Positions 1-4,673 of a stretch of DNA of 5,645 nt are shown piece by piece; position 1 is the first letter of the stretch, and every line of letters starts with the position of its first letter. The notes under the pieces are model-generated. The model was given only the letters and a program-made list of their open reading frames with translations. It made no database searches and was not told where the DNA came from. A program made the translations under genes and the position numbers. The DNA comes from Deltaproteobacteria bacterium (lineage in GTDB: Bacteria > Desulfobacterota > Desulfobacteria > Desulfobacterales > ETH-SRB1), in the NCBI GenBank assembly GCA_019314185.1, contig JAFCZU010000481.1, forward strand, positions 1 to 5,645, given 5' to 3'.

Positions 1-1
1 G

Positions 2-352
2 AGCGATCAACGAATATTGGGAGAGAGCGATTTTGTAATGGATGTACTTTCTGAGGCAAATGAGAATTTTTCCCGGAAATATCGTTTGAAAAGCCGCGGC
101 ATTAATTTTGAAAAGGTCGCTGAGAGAGTTTCTTCACTATTCGATCTGGAGAAGGATTATATAACCGGAAGAGGACGGCAAAGAAACAGGGTCCGTGCCA
201 GGGATTTACTCTGTTATTGGTGTGCGATTGAGCTTAGAATTTCAATGGCGGATTTGTCAAAAAGACTTGACATGACACTTGCTGCGGTGAGCTACGCAGT
301 AAAAAGAGGAGAGAAGATAGCGAAAGAAGCAGGTTGTCATCTAAACGATTGA
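2..352 (+). CDS. REP-associated tyrosine transposase (RAYT), C-terminal part; 5' end outside window
   Basis: The frame is open from base 2 (reading SDQRILGESDFVMDVL) to the TGA at 350-352, giving 116 residues of the end of a longer protein. RILGESDFVMDVL matches my memory of the linker that follows the Y1/HUH catalytic domain in RAYT proteins. The rest is a basic C-terminal DNA-binding region: GRGRQRNRVRARDLLCYW, then a helix-turn-helix (ISMADLSKRLDMTLAAVSYAV). The catalytic HUH motif and tyrosine lie outside the window. RAYTs are single-strand-specific nucleases thought to bind and spread short REP palindromes. The inverted palindrome pair just downstream (378-506) fits this. The TTG at 17 is internal, because homology runs through it. 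Confidence 0.85.
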   Translation, partial: SDQRILGESDFVMDVLSEANENFSRKYRLKSRGINFEKVAERVSSLFDLEKDYITGRGRQRNRVRARDLLCYWCAIELRISMADLSKRLDMTLAAVSYAVKRGEKIAKEAGCHLND

Positions 353-377
353 GTTGTTTGAGTATTTAGAAAAATAA

Positions 378-506
378 GGGGTCAAGTCTACGTTTGACCC
401 ATGAGCAATCTATTTTCTCTTATTTCAATATTGCTTCTGTATTTTTATCTTTATTCTTAAACTTCTATGCTCCCTTGAATCAAGGGTCAAACGTAGACTT
501 GACCCC
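378..506. repeat. Inverted pair of 23-bp REP-like palindromes behind the RAYT
   Basis: Bases 378-400 begin GGGGTCAAGTCTACG and end TTTGACCC. Bases 484-506 are the exact reverse complement over all 23 bases. Each copy is itself a small palindrome (GGGTCAA 379-385 pairs with TTGACCC 394-400, 8-nt loop). The 83 bases between are AT-rich, and their edges keep partial symmetry. The element starts 26 bases after the transposase stop codon. Paired, inverted REPs next to a RAYT are the usual substrate arrangement (BIME-like). A transcript could also form one long stem. No ORF is visible inside. Confidence 0.8.
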
Positions 507-684
507 ATTCCTTTACTTATAAAGGACAAGGAGCAAATAATATCTTATTTCACCTTTCCTAAAACCGCTGCAATATCTTCCCTGTATCATATTATTAATA
601 ATAAAAGATTCGAAAAAAGGTTCTTCTCAAATTCCGTGCGGGTAATATGCACGCCTTTTCTGCAAAATCTTTGAGTCTTTTTCA
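507..684. other. AT-rich intergenic spacer with one 14-bp palindrome
   Basis: No coding signal is seen between the REP pair and the antitoxin promoter region. The only structure noted is a perfect palindrome at 590-603 (TATTATTAATAATA), which could be a protein site or chance in AT-rich sequence. Confidence 0.4.
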
Positions 685-686
685 GC

Positions 687-727
687 TTGATTTTGCGCCT
701 ATTTTGTGATAAATTTTTTGGTATAGT
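687..727 (+). promoter_or_regulatory. Weak candidate promoter for the RHH antitoxin gene
   Basis: Two overlapping -10-like hexamers lie ahead of the gene: GATAAA at 708-713, preceded by TG in an extended -10 arrangement and by TTGATT at 687-692 (15-base spacer), and TATAGT at 722-727, which has no good -35. Neither is convincing alone. Confidence 0.3.
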
Positions 728-754
728 TTTTAGCCATAAAAGGAGGTGTAAAAT

Positions 755-1012
755 ATGCAACCAAACTTACAACCTAAAAAAGCCAGACTTAATGTTCAAA
801 TCTCTTCTGAACTTAAAAACAAACTTTACCAGCTATCTGCTTTTCAAGGCAAAAAAGTTTCTTCCCTGGTTCGAGAATCTATTGAAGAAAAGCTAAAACA
901 AATTGACAAAAAGATATTTGAGGAAAAAATGAAGTGTGCCTATCAGGAGTTGGCACAGGAGAATCTGAAAATTTCAGAGGATTTCAAATACGTTGATACC
1001 GAAAATCTTTAA
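755..1012 (+). CDS. Ribbon-helix-helix antitoxin of a MazEF/PemIK-type toxin-antitoxin pair
   Basis: This 85-aa protein has the CopG/EndoAI-like ribbon-helix-helix layout: a basic lead-in (QPKKA), the DNA-binding strand RLNVQISSEL, and two helices (KNKLYQLSAFQGKKVSSLV, then RESIEEKLKQI). An acidic C-terminal tail (from about residue 52) would wrap the toxin. The start is well supported by AGGAGG at 741-746, eight bases before ATG 755. The stop TAA (1010-1012) shares its last A with an ATG at 1012, the overlap expected for translational coupling to a toxin gene. That ATG now opens only an 8-codon frame, because a palindromic repeat follows. By family knowledge the protein neutralises a MazF ribonuclease and represses its own operon. 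The gene itself looks intact. Confidence 0.88.
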   Translation: MQPNLQPKKARLNVQISSELKNKLYQLSAFQGKKVSSLVRESIEEKLKQIDKKIFEEKMKCAYQELAQENLKISEDFKYVDTENL

Positions 1013-1014
1013 TG

Positions 1015-1150
1015 AAAGACCTTTGCAGAACCTTATAAAACATGCCTTTTTGTCATTCCGTGCACGCGAAGCACGACACGGAATCCAGTATTATCAAACA
1101 GTTCCTGGATTCCGGGTCAAGCCCGGAATGACGAGTCTGTTATTCAAGTT
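1015..1150. repeat. 136-bp insert carrying a compound palindromic repeat, placed in the toxin's start region
   Basis: The core (1052-1132) starts GTCATTCCG and ends CGGAATGAC, and holds two hairpins: ATTCCGTG 1055-1062 with CACGGAAT 1077-1084, and ATTCCGGG 1109-1116 with CCCGGAAT 1122-1129 (5-base loop). GGAATCCAG and CTGGATTCC (1080-1113) pair between them. This resembles the interspersed palindromes that encode SWIPGQARNDE-like peptides when read through in many proteobacteria (from memory). Removing exactly 136 bases joins ATG (1012-1014) to AAG CGA GGC and restores a normal MazF start. The end points are ambiguous by two bases (AA). Confidence 0.8.
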
Positions 1151-1489
1151 AAGCGAGGCGATATCCATTATGCGAATCTTGATCCAGTTGTGGGAAGGGA
1201 AACAGGCAAAACCAGGCCTGTGCTTGTGATTCAAAACGACATTGGCAATATATACTCACCAACTACTATTGTGGCCGTAATCACTGAATATTCAGAAAAA
1301 AAAGCATCCTATCCCATCTGCGTTGCCATCAAGAAGGGGAATGGTCTTAAAAAAGATTCAGTTGTTAATTTATCCCAGATTACAACCATTGATAAAAACA
1401 GGCTGATTACTCCAAAAACAGGCACACTCCCAAACGATTCCATGAAAAAGGTTGATAATGCATTAAAGAACAGCCTGGCGCTTAGTTGA
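1151..1489 (+). CDS. MazF/PemK-family mRNA interferase toxin, start codon displaced by a repeat (probably silenced)
   Basis: From 1151 the frame reads KRGDIHYANLDPVVGRETGKTRPVLV in short segments that closely follow Bacillus MazF (EndoA), and it continues without a break to TGA 1487-1489. With a restored Met the protein would be 113 aa, against about 116 for EndoA. The conserved Arg before Pro (R23 in TRP) and the Thr in VAVIT (T46) sit where EndoA has its R25/T48 catalytic pair. The frame stays open upstream through the inserted repeat to a TGA at 1013, but contains no ATG, GTG or TTG. The first usable start is GTG 1190, which lacks a Shine-Dalgarno sequence and would drop the first beta strand. 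Family role: sequence-specific cleavage of single-stranded mRNA, checked by the upstream antitoxin. I judge the toxin probably not made, or made truncated. Its 3' end abuts the cassette region. Confidence 0.82.
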   Translation, partial: KRGDIHYANLDPVVGRETGKTRPVLVIQNDIGNIYSPTTIVAVITEYSEKKASYPICVAIKKGNGLKKDSVVNLSQITTIDKNRLITPKTGTLPNDSMKKVDNALKNSLALS

Positions 1490-1497
1490 TTGCACCC

Positions 1498-1701
1498 ATG
1501 GATGCAGATATCGATTTGATCAAGGCTCAAATTGAAATGCTTCGTAATGACATCAATGATCTCGAAATTCAAATACCGAAATGGAACCCTAATAATTTGG
1601 CTGGCGCTAAGCGGCCAAGACATGTCGCGCGTAGGATTGTACAGTCATCACAACGTCTGGAAACTCTCGTGAAGGAAAACACCTTTTCACCCGGCGCATA
1701 G
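1498..1701 (+). CDS. Hypothetical 67-aa helical protein, putative cassette gene
   Basis: I do not recognise this protein. ATG 1498 opens a 67-residue frame (MDADIDLIKAQIEMLRNDIN...). The first 30 residues form a heptad-like helix rich in I/L, D/E and N, probably a short coiled coil. A Pro/Trp/Asn turn (PKWNPNNLAGA) follows, then a basic stretch (KRPRHVARR) and a second helix. No signal peptide or membrane segment is seen. A TTG at 1486 in the same frame is possible but overlaps the toxin stop. There is no clear Shine-Dalgarno sequence. The stop at 1699-1701 lies 33 bases before the attC-like site. Its cassette position is the main support for calling it a gene. Confidence 0.5.
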   Translation: MDADIDLIKAQIEMLRNDINDLEIQIPKWNPNNLAGAKRPRHVARRIVQSSQRLETLVKENTFSPGA

Positions 1702-1733
1702 TTTCTGGGGCGCAATTAGCCCTTGAGTTATCT

Positions 1734-1821
1734 GCATAACAAATCACTTGTAAGGATTGCCTTTCGCTACGCTCCAGGTTCCCTCGCTCCGCTCAGCGGC
1801 CCCACAGTTCAGGCGTTCGAC
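1734..1821 (+). repeat. attC-like recombination site of cassette 1
   Basis: The site reads R'' GCATAAC (1734-1740), a 5-base spacer (AAATC), then ACT-T-GT (1746-1751). On the other side ACAGT (1804-1808) is followed by a 6-base spacer (TCAGGC) and R' GTTCGAC (1815-1821). ACTTGT pairs with ACAGT leaving one extrahelical T three pairs in. This is the same geometry as the aadA7 attC as I remember it: AAC, five bases, three pairs, one unpaired base, and six bases before GTT. R' departs from GTTRRRY at one position. The central part (about 1752-1803) holds GC-rich CGCTACGCTC and CCGCTCAGCGG segments that could form the variable terminal structure. Confidence 0.68.
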
Positions 1822-1827
1822 AGGTTA

Positions 1828-2706
1828 ATGTATAAAATGAAAATTTTTGATCGCTTTAGAAAGTCAAAACCATCACCTATGGATTATTTGTATATAGACG
1901 AAACACGTCTTGATTCGTACATAGAACAAATCGGTTCAACAAGCACCTTACGAAAATCCCCATCTCTGAAATTTGGCATCTCGGATTCTGGTCCGAACAT
2001 ATCCGCAGAGCTCGCTACTCAATCCCGCGAAAAAACCAACCATGAAAAAGTATCTGAGTTGATTAACTATCTTGAGCATAACGATCATATCTCTCATACC
2101 CGTCCAGCCCTTGTTAACGAAAGTGGCGATTACATCAAAATACCTGATTTTGTGCTTGAAGAATGTGACGCTTACCGTATTTTGATCCCATCTACAAAGG
2201 ATCTGGAGGACAGGACAGGAATAGTAATATGGGTGTCCGAATGGCCTTTAGAGAAGAATTTGAATTTGCTCTGTCCTCCAGGAATCCTATGCTTGATACA
2301 AGACTCAACGCACGATGACACTAAATACACTGCTGGATTCTCTCACTCTGGTTATACTTGGCTCCAAGCTTTGCTCTATCAACTTAGCCAAGAGAATATA
2401 GAAACGAAGCTGTCAACGGAGTATCCGTTATTACATATTGGAGATTATCAATACGATATTATGAGTGCTCAGAGCTATCTTTATAATGAGAGGCAACTAT
2501 TTCGCTCTTATCCATTGCGGTGGCTTAAAGAAAAGGGATGTATACTGTCCACAAGCAGACGAATTGTGACTTTATACAGAATTCGCAATCTTGGAGGAGA
2601 CGAGATCGGAACCGAAAATAAACAAGAGGATTTTACAGTCAGTACCTTCGCCTATCCTATTGTGATTTGGGCGGGGCTGAACCAGTCACTTGAGCGGAGC
2701 GCATAA
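1828..2706 (+). CDS. Hypothetical 292-aa protein, putative integron cassette gene
   Basis: I do not recognise the family with certainty. The most distinctive part is the opening, YLYIDETRLDSYIEQI (residues 20-35). From memory it resembles the start of DUF6414-type proteins found near phage defence genes, but I hold this loosely. Residues 36-90 are polar and Ser/Thr-rich. Residues 100-230 alternate strand-like and helical stretches (YRILIPST, GIVIWVSEWPL, GILCLIQDS, YTWLQALLYQLSQ). The C-terminal part is Tyr/Arg-rich. There is no signal peptide, no clear membrane helix, no Walker motif and no nuclease signature. ATG 1828 is chosen because the upstream extension (from TTG 1723) translates the attC-like site. 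ATG 1837 is an alternative. The last codons (GAG CGG AGC GCA TAA) form the 5' arm of the second attC-like hairpin. Base composition and codon use look unremarkable. Confidence 0.8.
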   Translation: MYKMKIFDRFRKSKPSPMDYLYIDETRLDSYIEQIGSTSTLRKSPSLKFGISDSGPNISAELATQSREKTNHEKVSELINYLEHNDHISHTRPALVNESGDYIKIPDFVLEECDAYRILIPSTKDLEDRTGIVIWVSEWPLEKNLNLLCPPGILCLIQDSTHDDTKYTAGFSHSGYTWLQALLYQLSQENIETKLSTEYPLLHIGDYQYDIMSAQSYLYNERQLFRSYPLRWLKEKGCILSTSRRIVTLYRIRNLGGDEIGTENKQEDFTVSTFAYPIVIWAGLNQSLERSA

Positions 2707-2730
2707 AAACCGCGCCCGCTCAGTTCATCG
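2676..2730 (+). repeat. attC-like hairpin at the end of cassette 2, with non-standard R' side
   Basis: GCTGAAC (2676-2682, R''-like) is followed by a 5-base spacer and a strong stem: ACT 2688-2690 with AGT 2722-2724, GAGCGG 2692-2697 with CCGCTC 2716-2721, and GCGC 2699-2702 with GCGC 2712-2715. T2691 and A2698 are unpaired on the same arm, and the loop is 9 bases. The unpaired T lies exactly as in the site at 1734-1821, and both sites share TCACTTG on the left and CAGTTCA on the right. GTTRRRY is missing on the right; after TCATC the sequence is GATGA. The R'' GCTGAAC shares GAAC with the complement of this cassette's left end (GTTCGAC), as a cassette's own pair should. No U-tract follows, so a terminator is less likely. 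Confidence 0.6.
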
Positions 2731-2741
2731 ATGAGAACAAA

Positions 2742-2849
2742 GGGGGACGTTGAATTTAGGCGTTTCTTTTTTCATTTGTTTGGGGGTGATGAAGTCACAT
2801 GCCACATCAAGCCGGAATAGATGTGCCGGGCACCTTGCATCATATTATA
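2742..2849 (+). pseudogene. RAYT transposase remnant: leader and first 17 codons only
   Basis: ATG 2799 opens MPHQAGIDVPGTLHHII, plainly related to the start of the RAYT at 5508 (MPRTARLDTPGLLHHIM). A purine-rich GGGGGTGAT (2782-2790) precedes it as ribosome binding site. Upstream, GGGGGACGT (2742-2750) also occurs 64 bases before the other RAYT start (5444-5452), so part of the gene's leader survives too. Homology stops after codon 17, where a 28-bp repeat begins (2851). The frame then runs meaninglessly, antisense to a YoeB remnant, to a TGA at 2964-2966. The catalytic motifs are absent. Confidence 0.72.
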
Positions 2850-2850
2850 T

Positions 2851-2878
2851 GCTTGGCGCACGATGATGGGTTGGGGCT
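2851..2878 (+). repeat. 28-bp direct repeat, copy 1 (copy 2 at 5406-5433)
   Basis: Bases 2851-2878, beginning GCTTGGCGCACGATGATGGG and ending TTGGGGCT, are identical to 5406-5433. Here the repeat forms the junction between the RAYT remnant and the YoeB remnant. At 5406 it lies in the leader region of the complete RAYT start. It is probably part of a dispersed RAYT-associated sequence. Confidence 0.8.
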
Positions 2879-2889
2879 AAAGAGAATGA

Positions 2890-3003
2890 TCAGTAGTGGT
2901 AGCGCAACTGGGCGATATGAATTGTATTTTCAGATACTTTATAAACGAACCTGTGTTCATCAGTGATTCGTCGGGACCAGTAGCCGGAAAGAGCATGTGT
3001 AAC
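2890..3003 (-). pseudogene. YoeB/Txe-family toxin remnant, C-terminal end only
   Basis: Read on the minus strand, the frame ending at TGA (2892-2890) gives LSGYWSRRITDEHRFVY, then KVSENTIHIAQLRYHY. This matches the C-terminal third of YoeB ribosome-dependent mRNA interferases, including the final Arg-Tyr-His-Tyr that carries the catalytic His/Tyr and the WSRRI-EHR core. Recognisable homology begins near 2997. An in-frame TAG lies just upstream (plus-strand 3019-3021). The N-terminal two-thirds, including the expected catalytic Glu, and the YefM-like antitoxin gene are missing. It is a dead fragment of a third toxin-antitoxin locus. Confidence 0.8.
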
Positions 3004-3018
3004 ACGCGTCAAGAAGCG

Positions 3019-3172
3019 CTAATTGTACCACACCCGATATCATCATCTACGATGATCGCTGTGTCACGGCGCTGACTTACAGATGGCACCGAAATAATAT
3101 TCCGGAAGTGTGACAGATAACACAAAAGTGGTTCCTGAAAAGTGCTTAAAAGCACATTTGTGGAATTATAGA
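3019..3172. other. Non-coding spacer with a 14-bp palindrome ahead of the ATPase promoter
   Basis: No gene is recognised here. The short frames have no start signals or family resemblance. A perfect inverted repeat lies at 3132-3145 (GTGCTTAAAAGCAC), 27 bases before the -35 hexamer. It could be an upstream regulator site or a weak terminator stem, although no T-run follows. Confidence 0.4.
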
Positions 3173-3200
3173 TTGACTCTTTGTTTTTTTCAACTATAAT
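3173..3200 (+). promoter_or_regulatory. Strong sigma70-type promoter of the ATPase gene, probably giving a leaderless mRNA
   Basis: TTGACT (3173-3178), a 16-base spacer, and a perfect TATAAT (3195-3200). The expected transcription start at 3207-3208 coincides with the A of ATG 3208. No Shine-Dalgarno sequence precedes that ATG. Confidence 0.72.
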
Positions 3201-3207
3201 AAGCATT

Positions 3208-4524
3208 ATGAAAAGAAATGTTTATGAACAGCTATTAAACTGGAAACAGTCTGAACTACGCAAGCCGCTTATCCTGAAAGGGGCAAGGCAGGTTGGAAAA
3301 ACTTACATACTTAAAGAATTTGCAAGAAAGGAATATGATAATTTTGCTTATCTGAATTTTGAAGATGACCCGGCGCTTGACGCAATTTTCATGCACAGAT
3401 TCGATAAACAAAAAATTGTCAGCTACCTTTCAGCTTATGCAAATGTGACAATATTACCGGATTCGAGTCTGATTATCTTTGATGAAATCCAGGCATCGGC
3501 TAATGCATTAAATGCATTAAAATATTTCAAAGAGAACGCTAATGAATATCATGTCATAGCAGCAGGATCATTGCTGGGAATAAAACTGGCCGGTCAAAAA
3601 TCTTTTCCAGTAGGGCAGGTAAATTTTTTAACTCTTTACCCTATGTCTTTTCTGGAATTTCTTGATGCACTTGATAAAACGTCTCTACGGCATTTGATTG
3701 AAGCTAAAAAAGACGGGTTTGAACCTTTTCCGGAGCCTTTTCATGTTGAACTGGTAGAACTCCTGAAATATTATTATTTTACAGGAGGCATGCCTGAAGC
3801 AGTAGATACCTACTTGAAAACTAACAGTTTTGTTCACGTCCGGCAAATTCAAAAAGAGATCATTGATTCTTATCTTCTTGATTTTTCCAAGCACGCAGAA
3901 AAATCAGATATAATAAAAATATTTTCAATATGGCAGTCAATACCGGTTCATCTATCAAAAGAAAATAAGAAATTTATCTTTTCTGCTGTCAGGAAGAGCG
4001 CCAGGGCCAGAAATTATGAAAATGCTCTTCAGTGGTTAATTGACGCTGGAATTTTATATAAATCTTATAATGTATCAACCCCAAAACTTCCTCTTGAGGC
4101 TTACGCCAAAACAGACTTTTTCAAAATATTCTTTCTTGATATCGGATTGCTGGGAGCGATGTCGAATATTTCAATGGATATGATAGTAAGGGGAAATGCA
4201 ATTTTTACACATTTTCATGGTGCAATGGTTGAAAACTACGTAGCCCAGCAGCTCATAGAAAAATTCCGGACAAATTTGTTCTACTGGACCAGCCAGGGCA
4301 AAGCAGAGGTTGATTTTTTATTTTCAGTTAATGACATAATATATCCTGTTGAGGCTAAAGCTGGGATTAACCTGCAAAGTAAGAGTCTTAAGGTCTATAA
4401 TGAAAAATACAAACCGCATATTTTATCACGTATGAGTCTGAAAAATTTAAAAAAAGATGATAACACTTGCAATTATCCCCTTTATGCGATTTCCCTGTTT
4501 CCTGTTTGCCTGTTTCCTGTTTGA
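3208..4524 (+). CDS. AAA family ATPase with C-terminal DUF4143 domain
   Basis: This 438-aa protein has the standard two-part layout. The N-terminal AAA_14 ATPase domain carries Walker A GARQVGKT (25-32), Walker B LIIFDEIQ (88-95) and a sensor-like AAGSLLG (118-124). The C-terminal DUF4143 region has VENYVAQQL, then WTSQGKAEVDFLF and PVEAKAG, a PD-(D/E)XK-like Asp...Glu-x-Lys arrangement. The size is normal for the family. Such proteins occur in many scattered copies in bacteria and archaea. Their cellular role is poorly defined; nuclease or regulatory roles have been suggested. ATG 3208 (MKRNVYEQL) is the start because it matches family starts and the promoter ends right before it; TTG 3181 lies inside the promoter. 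The gene stands alone, facing the convergent toxin-antitoxin operon. Its last residues (LFPVCLFPV) come from a heptamer repeat and probably replace the native tail. Confidence 0.92.
   Translation: MKRNVYEQLLNWKQSELRKPLILKGARQVGKTYILKEFARKEYDNFAYLNFEDDPALDAIFMHRFDKQKIVSYLSAYANVTILPDSSLIIFDEIQASANALNALKYFKENANEYHVIAAGSLLGIKLAGQKSFPVGQVNFLTLYPMSFLEFLDALDKTSLRHLIEAKKDGFEPFPEPFHVELVELLKYYYFTGGMPEAVDTYLKTNSFVHVRQIQKEIIDSYLLDFSKHAEKSDIIKIFSIWQSIPVHLSKENKKFIFSAVRKSARARNYENALQWLIDAGILYKSYNVSTPKLPLEAYAKTDFFKIFFLDIGLLGAMSNISMDMIVRGNAIFTHFHGAMVENYVAQQLIEKFRTNLFYWTSQGKAEVDFLFSVNDIIYPVEAKAGINLQSKSLKVYNEKYKPHILSRMSLKNLKKDDNTCNYPLYAISLFPVCLFPV
4494..4522 (+). repeat. Heptanucleotide repeat (CCTGTTT, four units) at the ATPase 3' end
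   Basis: CCTGTTT occurs at 4494-4500, 4501-4507, 4509-4515 and 4516-4522, with one extra G between the pairs. It encodes the FPVCLFPV tail and runs up to the stop codon. Slippage here would change the frame and length of the protein's end. Confidence 0.8.
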
Positions 4525-4580
4525 TTGATCGATTTAGACCACTACTTCAATATTCTCTTTTTGAGACTATGGGCACGGGG

Positions 4581-4622
4581 ACGCACTAAACTTATCAACT
4601 TATTTTTCCTTCACACCATAAA
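4581..4622 (+). repeat. About 42-bp dispersed direct repeat, copy 1 (copy 2 at 5335-5376)
   Basis: The shared sequence begins ACGCACTAAACTTATCAA and ends TCCTTCACACCATAAA. Only two mismatches are seen over the first 41 bases (C/A and A/G in the middle). A nearby CACGG also recurs before both copies, so the original unit was longer. Together the two copies flank the RelE-type toxin-antitoxin operon. Confidence 0.8.
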
Positions 4623-4673
4623 TATTTCCCTATAACCCCTTAAACATAATTTTTGATTATATTTTTGCAGGAA

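Larger units (their letters stand above)
1486..2730 (+). mobile_element. Putative two-cassette integron array without integrase (CALIN-like)
   Basis: Two ORFs are each followed by an attC-like site. Proposed cassette 1 spans 1486-1815 and cassette 2 spans 1816-2730. Crossover points would be G1485^TT on the left, G1815^TT inside and G2730^AT on the right. In both cassettes the proposed ATG comes exactly 12 bases after the boundary, which is typical of cassette genes lying close to attC. No integron integrase or attI is in the window. The internal site is convincing; the outer edges are inference. Confidence 0.6.

Noticed and set aside
687..896. Open frame on + strand overlapping the first antitoxin in another frame
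   Set aside because: It starts upstream of and overlaps the well-supported antitoxin (strong ribosome binding site, family match) and shows no recognisable motif.
993..1229. 78-codon open frame on + strand across the palindromic repeat
   Set aside because: Its middle part simply translates the palindrome and its end reads mazF in the wrong frame.
1309..1623. 104-codon open frame on the minus strand
   Set aside because: It is antisense to mazF and the small cassette ORF, with no start signal or family resemblance.
1723..1827. N-terminal extension of the 292-aa protein from TTG 1723
   Set aside because: These codons translate the attC-like site, and the sequence has no protein-like conservation that I recognise. 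ATG 1828 is the better start.
2688..2724. Hairpin at the end of the 292-aa gene as a Rho-independent terminator
   Set aside because: No T-run follows the stem, and the unpaired T and shared flanks fit an attC site better.
3039..3056. Short inverted repeat ATCATC/GATGAT
   Set aside because: Only six pairs in a low-complexity stretch; expected by chance.
3009..3206. 65-codon minus-strand frame upstream of the yoeB remnant
   Set aside because: It has no resemblance to YefM or another antitoxin, overlaps the ATPase promoter, and is in a different frame from the YoeB remnant.
3685..3894. 69-codon minus-strand frame
   Set aside because: Antisense shadow inside the DUF4143 ATPase gene.
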